Source: Rhizobium sp. CF122
Lineage (GTDB): Bacteria > Pseudomonadota > Alphaproteobacteria > Rhizobiales > Rhizobiaceae
Assembly (NCBI RefSeq): GCF_000282035.1
Contig: NZ_AKKA01000120.1
Location: 62,001 to 126,000 of the forward strand
DNA: 64,000 bases
Direction of reading: 5' to 3'
How positions within the stretch are numbered: the first letter of the stretch is position 1; each line of letters begins with the position of its first letter. The position numbers were made by a program, and so were the translations under genes. Below the pieces are notes generated by a model that worked only from the letters and a program-made list of their open reading frames with translations, was not told the DNA's origin and made no database searches. Shown in pieces: positions 8,597 to 16,259 of the stretch.

Positions 8597-11077
8597 ATGA
8601 GCAATAGTTTCGACGATATCCCCTTCTTCGACGAAGAGCCGGATGAGCCGCCGCGCAAGCAGCCGGCCCCTGCCGCTCCGGCCGGCGGAGGGCTCGCCGC
8701 CCGCGCCATGGCCGCTCGCGATGGCGGCAAGCGCCCCGATTACCTTTCCGGCCTGAATCTGGAGCAGACCGAAGCCGTCGAAACACTCGAAGGTCCCGTT
8801 CTCGTGCTCGCGGGCGCTGGCACCGGCAAGACGCGCGTTCTGACGACGCGCATTGCCCACATCCTCAACACCGGCCGTGCATTCCCCTCACAGATCCTTG
8901 CCGTCACCTTCACCAACAAGGCTGCCCGCGAGATGAAGGAGCGTATTGCCGTGCTCGTCGGCGGCGCCGTCGAGGGCATGCCATGGCTCGGCACCTTCCA
9001 CTCGATCGGCGTCAAGCTTCTACGCCGCCATGCCGAACTCGTCGGCCTGCGCTCCGATTTCACGATTCTCGATACCGACGACGTCGTTCGCCTGATCAAG
9101 CAACTCATCCAGGCGGAAGGCCTCGACGACAAGCGCTGGCCCGCCAAACAGTTTGCCGGCATGATCGACACCTGGAAGAACAAGGGCCTCGGCCCGAGCG
9201 ACATCCCCGAGGGCGACGCGCGCGCTTTCGCCAATGGCAAGGGCCGCGAACTCTACATCGCCTACCAGCAAAGGCTTTCGACGCTGAACGCCTGCGATTT
9301 CGGCGACCTCCTGATGCACCCGATCGCGATCTTCCGTAAGAACCCTGATCTTCTCAAGGAGTATCACGGCCGCTTCCGCTACATCCTCGTCGACGAGTAT
9401 CAGGACACCAACACCGCCCAGTACATGTGGCTGCGGCTGCTTGCGCAGCGCCCCAGGGGCGAACCGCAGAACGTTTGCTGCGTCGGCGATGACGACCAGT
9501 CGATCTACGGCTGGCGCGGCGCCGAGGTGGACAACATCCTGCGCTTCGAGAAGGATTTTCCGGGCGCCAAGGTCATCAAGCTGGAACGCAACTACCGCTC
9601 GACGGCACATATCCTTGGTGCGGCTGGCCATCTGATCGCTCACAACGAAGGTCGCCTCGGCAAGACACTCTTCACCGACCGGAGCGATCCCGAGGACATC
9701 AAAGTCCAGGTGCACGCCTCCTGGGATTCCGAAGTGGAAGCCAGGGAAATCGGTGAGGAAATCGAGCAGCTTCAGCGCGGCGATGCCAATGGCAAGCGGC
9801 ATCTGCTGAACGACATGGCAATCCTCGTGCGCGCCTCCTTCCAGATGCGCGAATTCGAAGACCGTTTCGTGACGCTAGGCTTGAACTACCGCGTCATCGG
9901 CGGCCCGCGCTTCTACGAGCGCCTCGAAATCCGCGATGCCATGGCCTATTTCCGCCTCGTCGCACAGCCTGCCGACGACCTCGCCTTCGAGCGCATCATC
10001 AACACCCCGAAGCGCGGCCTCGGCGATACGACGGTACGCGCCCTTCACGATTACGCTCGCGCCCGGGATATCCCGATGCTGGCGGCAGCCGCCGACATGA
10101 TCGAAACCGACGAGCTGAAGCCGAAGGCGCGCAAAGCCCTCTTCGACGTCGTTCAGTCGTTCCGCCGCTGGCAGGAAATGCTGGAGAACACGCCCCATAC
10201 CGAGCTTGCCGAGCAGATCCTCGAAGAGTCGGGCTACACCGACATGTGGAAAAACGACAAGTCGGCGGACGCGCCAACCCGTCTTGAAAACCTGAAGGAA
10301 CTCATCCGCTCGATGGAAAGCTTCGAGTCGATGCGCGGTTTTCTCGAGCACGTCTCGCTGGTGATGGACGCCGAGCAGAATGAAAATCTCGACGCCGTCT
10401 CGATCATGACCCTGCATTCGGCCAAGGGCCTGGAGTTCGACACCGTCTTTCTGCCGGGCTGGGAAGAAGGCCTGTTCCCGCACCAGCGTTCGCTCGATGA
10501 AAGCGGCCGCGCCGGTCTCGAAGAGGAACGCCGCCTCGCCTATGTCGGCATCACCCGCGCAAAGCGGCGCTGCCACATCTGGTTCGTCTCGAACCGACGC
10601 ATCCACGGTCTGTGGCAATCGACGATCCCGTCGCGGTTCCTCGATGAACTGCCGGAAACGCATGTCGAAGTGGCGGAAGCCGAGCAGAGCTATGGCGGCT
10701 ATGGCAGGGGCAGCTACGGTCAGTCCCGCTTCGACAAGGCCGATCCCTTCGCCAACGCCTATTCGACGCCGGGCTGGAAGCGTGCCCAGCAGAACAAGAC
10801 GGACGCCACCCGCGACAACTGGGGCACCCGCTCCGGCCATGCCGTGGAGCGCATCGGCTACGGCGAAAGCGGCCCGCGCGGCCGCACCATCGACGGCGAG
10901 CTGGTAGCGAAATCCACGGCGACGGAACCCTCGAAGTTCAAGACCGGCGACCGCGTCTTCCACCTGAAATTCGGCAACGGCAATATCATCGAGATCGAGG
11001 GCAATAAGCTTACGATCGATTTTGACCGGGCTGGCCAGAAGAGAGTGCTCGATGGGTTTGTGGAGCGGGTTTCATAG
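8597..11077 (+). CDS. uvrD: UvrD/PcrA-type superfamily 1 DNA helicase
   Basis: 826 residues. ATP-dependent 3'-5' helicase of nucleotide excision and mismatch repair. Motifs in order: Q-motif region NLEQTEAVE, Walker A GAGTGKT (residues 73-79), motif II DEYQDTN, motif III QSIYGWRGAE, motif IV NYRS, motif V TLHSAKGLEFD and motif VI YVGITRAK. The C-terminal ~45 residues (FKTGDRVFHLKFGNGNI) match the Tudor-like domain by which PcrA/UvrD bind RNA polymerase. The ATG at 8597 was preferred to the longer frame from 8462 because SNSFDDIPFFDEE is a typical acidic start. Monocistronic. Confidence 0.95.
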   Translation: MSNSFDDIPFFDEEPDEPPRKQPAPAAPAGGGLAARAMAARDGGKRPDYLSGLNLEQTEAVETLEGPVLVLAGAGTGKTRVLTTRIAHILNTGRAFPSQILAVTFTNKAAREMKERIAVLVGGAVEGMPWLGTFHSIGVKLLRRHAELVGLRSDFTILDTDDVVRLIKQLIQAEGLDDKRWPAKQFAGMIDTWKNKGLGPSDIPEGDARAFANGKGRELYIAYQQRLSTLNACDFGDLLMHPIAIFRKNPDLLKEYHGRFRYILVDEYQDTNTAQYMWLRLLAQRPRGEPQNVCCVGDDDQSIYGWRGAEVDNILRFEKDFPGAKVIKLERNYRSTAHILGAAGHLIAHNEGRLGKTLFTDRSDPEDIKVQVHASWDSEVEAREIGEEIEQLQRGDANGKRHLLNDMAILVRASFQMREFEDRFVTLGLNYRVIGGPRFYERLEIRDAMAYFRLVAQPADDLAFERIINTPKRGLGDTTVRALHDYARARDIPMLAAAADMIETDELKPKARKALFDVVQSFRRWQEMLENTPHTELAEQILEESGYTDMWKNDKSADAPTRLENLKELIRSMESFESMRGFLEHVSLVMDAEQNENLDAVSIMTLHSAKGLEFDTVFLPGWEEGLFPHQRSLDESGRAGLEEERRLAYVGITRAKRRCHIWFVSNRRIHGLWQSTIPSRFLDELPETHVEVAEAEQSYGGYGRGSYGQSRFDKADPFANAYSTPGWKRAQQNKTDATRDNWGTRSGHAVERIGYGESGPRGRTIDGELVAKSTATEPSKFKTGDRVFHLKFGNGNIIEIEGNKLTIDFDRAGQKRVLDGFVERVS

Positions 11078-11182
11078 GTTTCATCTTATATCAGGATGGA
11101 TTCACAAGAATCTCAATCTGATCGGCCTGCGGACATCGTGCAGCGTCGATGAGATCGAGACTATAAGACGGCAACATCCCGC

Positions 11183-11530
11183 TCACCCCAAGATCGGCAT
11201 TGATCCCAGCCCCAGAATATCATTGAGCAATGCCAGCCCGATTCCGGCCGCGACGACCGCGATGCCGATCAGAAACAGCCGTCTGGCCCGATCGTATTTG
11301 GCAGCAATCAGCGAGTCCCGGGCCAGGAGGTCGGCGAAGACCTTGACCTGCAGGGCTATCCCCACCGTCAGCAGCAGCATCGGAAAGATGTCGATCCGGC
11401 TCCAGTCGTTTGGATTGGAGGCCCAGCGGCTGATGAAGCTCAAGGAAAAGCCGAGGATGATGCCGGCCGCCGTCAGCGAGCCGTTGCGGAACGTCGCGTC
11501 GATCTTCTCCTCTGGACCGGGCTCGGTCAT
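11183..11530 (-). CDS. Small membrane protein of unknown function
   Basis: 115 residues with three predicted membrane segments at about 14-35, 46-68 and 84-107, and a charged N-terminus (MTEPGPEEKIDATFRN). I do not recognise the family. Coding bias fits the genome and both sides are free of competing frames. It stands between the helicase gene (convergent) and the DUF488 gene, 89 bases away on the same strand, so it may be co-transcribed with the latter. Confidence 0.6.
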   Translation of the reverse strand: MTEPGPEEKIDATFRNGSLTAAGIILGFSLSFISRWASNPNDWSRIDIFPMLLLTVGIALQVKVFADLLARDSLIAAKYDRARRLFLIGIAVVAAGIGLALLNDILGLGSMPILG

Positions 11531-11619
11531 GGCTTGGGCTCCGGGTAATCCCCTCGCACAGAAAGGCAGAAAATCCCGGAGTCAGCAAGGCCGCGGCTCA
11601 TAGCAGGCCTACGAAGGCG

Positions 11620-12021
11620 CTAGGCGCAGGCTTCCGCCGCAAACGTTGCGTTCCGCTCTTCAAGCAGGCGCCGCAACACGCTTCGATGGCATCGGCTCTC
11701 GTTCTCACAGTAGCAACCGATCGAAAAATGGCTTGCATGCGAAAGCGTGGCGAGCAGGTCGAGCACATGACTTGCCTCCGGCACGTTCATTTCCTTCCTG
11801 AAGCTGCGCACAAACATCGCCCATTCGGCATCCGTGGTCGCTGCCTTCGCTTGGGTCACCAGGGCCTGGCTCGGCGAAAGGATCGGCAGCCAGACGTCAT
11901 AGTAGTTGCGGCTGGAGAATTCCTCCTTCGGTACGCCCCGCGGCGGTCGGCGGACGGTGCCGATGCGCACGCCCTCGCCTTCCGCCCGCGGCGACCCCAG
12001 TTGCACGACGCCAATAGCCAT
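11620..12021 (-). CDS. DUF488 family protein (YeaO-like)
   Basis: 133 residues. It has the DUF488 pattern: N-terminal VRIGTVRRPPRG, then FSSRNYYDVWLPILSPS, and a C-terminal cysteine motif SIGCYCENESRCHRSVLRRLLE. The conserved Cys/His motif suggests metal or nucleic-acid contact, but no reaction is established for the family. The ATG at 12021 has a strong GGAGGGG ribosome-binding site 4 bases upstream. Its first 125 bases are overlapped in another frame by an ORF with a lipoprotein-like signal, discussed in the findings. Confidence 0.8.
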   Translation of the reverse strand: MAIGVVQLGSPRAEGEGVRIGTVRRPPRGVPKEEFSSRNYYDVWLPILSPSQALVTQAKAATTDAEWAMFVRSFRKEMNVPEASHVLDLLATLSHASHFSIGCYCENESRCHRSVLRRLLEERNATFAAEACA

Positions 12022-12357
12022 TCCGCCCCTCCATCAACCTGTCTACGCATCCAGCAGCAAGGAAGATCATCACGAGCATGACGAGGCAAAACTTGACCGT
12101 CGCCACTGTCGCCTGCCGCCTGATACTTTGAACGCTACTCACCATTGTCACTCTTTCGCACCTTCGAAGCCGCGACCTCTCCTGCAAAAGAAGATTGGCG
12201 GGATCGCGGGCGTCAATGGCTCCCCGCATGAGAGCGGTCAGCGTTACGGCGGCACCACCAACAACGCCGCGTCAAGCGAAGGTTAACGAATCACTCCTAA
12301 AGATCGATCAAATAGTGCTGTGCCTCCAAAGGTAACGCCAAAACCGAAAGTCCCGTC
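12022..12357. other. Intergenic region between DUF488 and GGDEF genes
   Basis: 336 bases with no confident gene. On the minus strand an ORF starting at 12145 begins with a convincing lipoprotein signal (FCLVMLVMIFLAAGC) and an AGAG just upstream, but it runs on into the DUF488 gene in another frame and loses all protein character. The plus-strand end must hold the GGDEF promoter; the ribosome-binding site there is weak. Confidence 0.4.
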
Positions 12358-13830
12358 ATGAGCGATTGCGATATCTTCGATCTGTCACCAATCGCGATGT
12401 GGATCGAGGATTTCAGCAGGGTCAAGGCACAGTTCGATCGCTGGCGCGCCGAAGGCGTCGAAGATATTCGCGCCTATTTGAGGGACGATACCAGACGTGT
12501 CGCGGCCTGCTCGCAGCTGATCCGCGTGTTGCGCGTCAACCGCAAGACGTTGGAACTCTTCGAAGCCAACGACCTCGATCACCTCGTCGCGAACCTCGGC
12601 TTGGTATTCCGCGATGAGATGCTGGAAAGCCATGTCAACGAATTGGCCGAACTCTGGGACGGCAAGACCGAATTCACCGGCAGCGCCGTCAACTACACGC
12701 TGTCCGGACGCCGGCTTGATATCCAGTTGCGCGGCTCGGTGCTGCCGGGCCATGAGCAGTCGCTCGCGCAGGTGATGCTGACGACGGAAGATGTCACGGC
12801 TCGCGAGGAAGCCCGCCGCAAGGAGCGCGAAAACCGCCGTTACGCCGAAGGCATTTTCGAGCATTCGCCGGTCTCGCTTTGGGTCGAGGATTTCAGCCAG
12901 ATCAAGCTGCTGCTGGAGAATGTCCGCGATCGCGGCATCGACGACTTCCGGGTCTTCACCGATGTCCATCCCGAGTTCGTAGGCCAGTGCATGAGCGAGA
13001 TCCGGGTCATCGACGTCAACCAGGCGACCCTCGATCTGTTCTGCGCGCCTGACCGCCACACGCTTCTGCAACGCATCGCAGAAGTCTTCCGCGACGATAT
13101 GGAGAAACACTTCCGCGAACAGCTGATCGAACTGTGGAACGGCAGACTTTTCCATCAGCGCGAAGTCATCAACTACGCGCTCGACAGCTCGGAGCGCTAT
13201 GTCCTCCTGCAATTCTCCGTCCTTCCCGGCCATGAAGCAGACTGGGCACTGGTGCAGGTGGCGCTTACCGACATCACCGCGCGCAAGAAGGCGGAAGGCT
13301 ATCTCGAATATCTCGGCAAGCACGACGTTCTAACCAAACTCCGCAATCGCGCCTTCTATGTGGACGAGCTGAACAGGCTCGAGCGCAAGTCACTGCGCCC
13401 GATATCGGCCGTCATCATCGATCTCAACGGCTTGAAGGAGGCAAATGACCAGCTCGGACATGATGCCGGCGATGGACTGTTGCGCCGCCTTGGCGAGGTC
13501 CTGAACGGCGCCGCCGCTCAACCCAATCATGCTGCCCGCATCGGCGGCGACGAATTTGCAGTGCTGATGCCCGGCGCCGACAAGCAGGCGGTCGCGACAA
13601 TGGTCGAGACCATCGGGGAACTCCTCAAGATCAACAACCAGTTCTACTCCAACGCTCCGCTCAGCATTTCGCTCGGCGTCGCGACAAGCGAGCCAGGGGA
13701 AACGATGGAGTCAATGGTGCGGCGTGCCGATATTGCCATGTACGCGCAAAAGCGTGCCTATCACGCCGGCCGCAAGGCGGAAGAGCAAGGCAGCGCCACC
13801 ACGAACGAAAAGTCCGCCTCGGCGGCTTGA
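12358..13830 (+). CDS. Diguanylate cyclase with duplicated PAS-like sensor domain
   Basis: 490 residues, soluble. Two similar ~150-residue sensor repeats come first: FDLSPIAMWIEDFSRVK at the start and FEHSPVSLWVEDFSQIK near residue 170. Each goes on to a RVxxVNxxTLxLF strand and ends in a PAC-like ED/TDxTAR segment. A GGDEF domain follows (LTKLRNRAFY, IDLNGLKEANDQLGHDAGD, RIGGDEFAVLMPG near residue 396). The catalytic GGDEF is intact, so it should make cyclic di-GMP. The RxxD inhibitory site normally five residues before GGDEF is absent (AQPN there), so product inhibition by that route is unlikely. No EAL domain. Monocistronic. Confidence 0.92.
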   Translation: MSDCDIFDLSPIAMWIEDFSRVKAQFDRWRAEGVEDIRAYLRDDTRRVAACSQLIRVLRVNRKTLELFEANDLDHLVANLGLVFRDEMLESHVNELAELWDGKTEFTGSAVNYTLSGRRLDIQLRGSVLPGHEQSLAQVMLTTEDVTAREEARRKERENRRYAEGIFEHSPVSLWVEDFSQIKLLLENVRDRGIDDFRVFTDVHPEFVGQCMSEIRVIDVNQATLDLFCAPDRHTLLQRIAEVFRDDMEKHFREQLIELWNGRLFHQREVINYALDSSERYVLLQFSVLPGHEADWALVQVALTDITARKKAEGYLEYLGKHDVLTKLRNRAFYVDELNRLERKSLRPISAVIIDLNGLKEANDQLGHDAGDGLLRRLGEVLNGAAAQPNHAARIGGDEFAVLMPGADKQAVATMVETIGELLKINNQFYSNAPLSISLGVATSEPGETMESMVRRADIAMYAQKRAYHAGRKAEEQGSATTNEKSASAA

Positions 13831-13931
13831 ACAGTCGCCCCGACACCTGTCCTAAGAACCAGCCTCGCCAGCGTGTGTTCGCAATCGCGAACTACCTATC
13901 GCAACGCAATATTTGAATACTACCATACTAA

Positions 13932-14085
13932 ACGAGTCAGGACTCCGGAATCCCCTGCCTGGCCATTGCTGGCGGCGCCCTGAGGCGCCCTTGCCGACAT
14001 CATCGGCATATACATCGCCTACCTGATGCCGGTTCTGTGCTATGCTTGTATCGCCTTTTACGGGCTGAAGGGCACCGACCGACCC
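13932..14085 (+). pseudogene. Remnant of an MFS glucose/galactose-type transporter (C-terminal end)
   Basis: Two pieces of one protein family lie in different frames. First piece (13932-13979) reads TSQDSGIPCLAIAGGA. The second (13984 onward) reads GALADIIGIYIAYLMPVLCYACIAFYGLKG and then fades out. In FucP/GluP-type sugar symporters these two segments are adjacent in the last two membrane helices, separated by a few residues. Here a small deletion with frameshift joins them, with stop codons before the first piece (TAA) and between them (TGA). So this is the 3' relic of a deleted transporter gene. The rest of the gene is gone. Confidence 0.6.
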
Positions 14086-14193
14086 GACCTTTTCAAGGCT
14101 CGCTTCTCCGGCCCCTGCGGCGAAGCGTCTCGACGCTTGCGCCATCCCTCGGCCCTTGGCATGGTGCAATGCAAAATCGAGGGAGTCGCACCG

Positions 14194-14820
14194 ATGAAAG
14201 CCTTGCTTCTAGTCGATATTCAGAATGGCTTTTGCCCGGGCGGCAACCTCGCGGTCCCTGACGGCAACGAGGTGGTTCCCGTCGCAAACCGCCTGATCGA
14301 GAGCGGCAAATACGACCTGATCGTCGCCTCCCAGGATTGGCACCCGCCCGGCCACGGCAGCTTCGCCTCCTCCCACCCCGATAAGAAACCATTCGAACTC
14401 GGCACACTTTCGGGCAAGCCGCAGATGATGTGGCCGGATCATTGCGTGCAGGGCACAGCGGACGCAGAACTGCATCCGGACCTCAAGATGGGCAAAATCG
14501 ACCTTATCCTGCAGAAGGGCGAGAATCGCAATATCGATAGCTACTCGGCTTTTCGCGACAATGATCAAGACGCGCTTACCGGGCTCGCCGACTTTCTCGA
14601 GGGCCAGGACGTGACCGAACTGGACGTCTGCGGTCTCGCGACCGATTACTGCGTGAAGTTCTCGGCATTGGATGCGACCGAGATGATGCCGGGCGTGCGG
14701 GTTCGCTTTGTCGAAGACGCCAGCCGCGGCATTACACCCGAAGGCGTTGCGGCCGCGATCGAGGAAATGCGTGCGCGTGGCATCGATATCGTGACCAGCC
14801 GGCAAATTCTGGAAGGCTGA
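14194..14820 (+). CDS. pncA: Nicotinamidase
   Basis: 208 residues. Hydrolyses nicotinamide to nicotinate for NAD salvage. The triad is visible as Asp8 (LLVDIQNGF), Lys108 (LILQKGE) and Cys153 (GLATDYCVKFSA). Metal ligands are Asp48/His50 in SQDWHPPGH and His83 in WPDHCVQGT. The ATG at 14194 is preceded by GGGAG. A longer frame from 14026 would read through the transporter remnant and is not the real start. Ends one base before the convergent DUF2164 gene. Confidence 0.95.
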   Translation: MKALLLVDIQNGFCPGGNLAVPDGNEVVPVANRLIESGKYDLIVASQDWHPPGHGSFASSHPDKKPFELGTLSGKPQMMWPDHCVQGTADAELHPDLKMGKIDLILQKGENRNIDSYSAFRDNDQDALTGLADFLEGQDVTELDVCGLATDYCVKFSALDATEMMPGVRVRFVEDASRGITPEGVAAAIEEMRARGIDIVTSRQILEG

Positions 14821-15069
14821 TCACTGCGTCGCGTTCCGCTGCAACTGATAGACGTCCTCGGAAAAGTCATCCATCCGTCTGGCAAGCGCGACCTGCGCGT
14901 CTTCGAGCCCCTTCTTGTAATAGGCGGCGCCAACTTCCTTCGCAAAGAACTCAAGAACGATCTCCGCTTTGAGAAGGCCTATCGGCTGGTCCAGCTCGCT
15001 GTCGAAATAATGCTGGATCCGCGCAAGGAGCTCGGTCTTCTCTTCCTTCGAAAGTTCGATCTGATTCAT
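14821..15069 (-). CDS. DUF2164 family protein
   Basis: 82 residues. The start MNQIELSKEEK at 15069 follows a GGGGAGA. The body matches DUF2164: EEKTELLARIQHYFDSELDQPIG, then AEIVLEFFAKEVGAAYYKKGLEDA. Small acidic, helical cytoplasmic protein of unknown function. It faces the azlC gene divergently across about 130 bases. Confidence 0.82.
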   Translation of the reverse strand: MNQIELSKEEKTELLARIQHYFDSELDQPIGLLKAEIVLEFFAKEVGAAYYKKGLEDAQVALARRMDDFSEDVYQLQRNATQ

Positions 15070-15201
15070 GTTCTCTCCCCGAAAGGCGATCGGCTGCGAA
15101 TGCATCGTTCAGCGAAATCGATCGTTCAATCAAGGAAATTTGCTTGCGGCAGATACCGCCCCTCCTTAGACGAGGGCAAAATTCCAGAAGGATTGTCGCC
15201 G

Positions 15202-15918
15202 ATGAGTCGCGCTGATTTTTTCGACGGTTTGCGCGGTGGCTCAGCCGTTGCGCTGGCCTCGGCCCCATTCGGGGCTTTGTTCGGAGCGCTGGCGGTCGAT
15301 AACGGCATGTCGCTCGCCGAAACGACCTTCATGAGCGCCACGGTCTATGCCGGCGCAAGCCAGATGGTCGGCATCGAGCTCTTCGGCCACAACGTCCAGG
15401 CTTGGCTGATCGTCGCCTCCATCCTGGCAGTCAACTTTCGCCACGTGCTCTATTCGGCGGCACTCGCGCCCTACATCAAGCACTTCTCGCCGATCCAGAA
15501 GTTCTTCACCTTCTTCCTGCTGGTCGATCCGCAGTTTGCGGAAACGGCAAAACGCGGCGAAGCAGGCAAGCCGGTCACGTTTGTCTGGTATCTCGGCTTT
15601 GGCATCATCATCTATGTACCCTGGGTTTTGGTCAGCTTGCTCGGCGGCATGCTCGGCAGTTACATCGGCGACCCGAAATCGATCGGACTGGACATCCTGC
15701 TGCCGGCCTATTTCCTCGGCATCGTCCTTGACTTCCGCCATCGCGACAATTTTCTGCCGGTCGCCGCCGTCAGCGCTGTCGCCTCCATTATCGCCTATCA
15801 TTATGTCGGCTCGCCTTGGCACGTCAGCCTAGGTGCCGCGGCAGGCATCATCCTTGCCGCCCTGTTCCCGCCGCCACCGCATGAGCAGGAACTCGAATCC
15901 GATTTGCACGAGGTATGA
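15202..15918 (+). CDS. azlC: AzlC-family branched-chain amino acid exporter, large subunit
   Basis: 238 residues with about six to seven membrane segments. AzlC motifs include FGALFGALAVDNGMS, SATVYAGASQMVGIELFG and ILAVNFRHVLYSAALAPY near residue 85. AzlC works with the small AzlD protein to export branched-chain amino acids. The ATG at 15202 fits the usual family start (RADFFDGLRGG); a frame from 15010 is longer but unsupported. The stop overlaps the azlD start by 4 bases, so the two are coupled. Confidence 0.92.
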   Translation: MSRADFFDGLRGGSAVALASAPFGALFGALAVDNGMSLAETTFMSATVYAGASQMVGIELFGHNVQAWLIVASILAVNFRHVLYSAALAPYIKHFSPIQKFFTFFLLVDPQFAETAKRGEAGKPVTFVWYLGFGIIIYVPWVLVSLLGGMLGSYIGDPKSIGLDILLPAYFLGIVLDFRHRDNFLPVAAVSAVASIIAYHYVGSPWHVSLGAAAGIILAALFPPPPHEQELESDLHEV

Positions 15919-16229
15919 CGATGGCCTTCGATCTTCACATGGCTCTCGTGATCGTCGCAGCCGCGGTTGCGACCTACGCAACCCGCATCGGCGGCTATAT
16001 CCTCATCACCACGATGAAGCGCATTCCGCCGCGCATGGAGGCTGCGCTTGCCGCCGTCCCCGCCGCGGTCTTGACGACGCTTGTTGCGCCGGCCTTCTTC
16101 ATCGGCGGTTGGGATTCGAAGCTCGCCCTGCTCGTCGCACTCCTCGTCGGTCTGCGGGTCTCGCACACCTGGATGCTGATTGCCGCGTGGCTCGTCGTCA
16201 TGGGCTGGCGTCACACGATCGGCATGTAA
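15915..16229 (+). CDS. azlD: AzlD-family exporter, small subunit
   Basis: 104 residues with about four membrane segments. AzlD features: ATYATRIGGYILITTMKRIPPRMEAALAAVPAAV near the N-terminus and a conserved WMLIAAW in the last helix. It partners the AzlC protein encoded just upstream through an ATGA overlap. Convergent with the aminopeptidase gene, which ends 30 bases on. Confidence 0.9.
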   Translation: MTMAFDLHMALVIVAAAVATYATRIGGYILITTMKRIPPRMEAALAAVPAAVLTTLVAPAFFIGGWDSKLALLVALLVGLRVSHTWMLIAAWLVVMGWRHTIGM

Positions 16230-16259
16230 CGCCACTGGCGGCCGACAAGGCCGCCTCGC

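Noticed and set aside
16237-16255. GGCGGCC-GACAA-GGCCGCC hairpin between azlD and the peptidase gene
   Set aside because: Could stop both convergent genes, but neither strand has a T-run, so I did not list it as a terminator.
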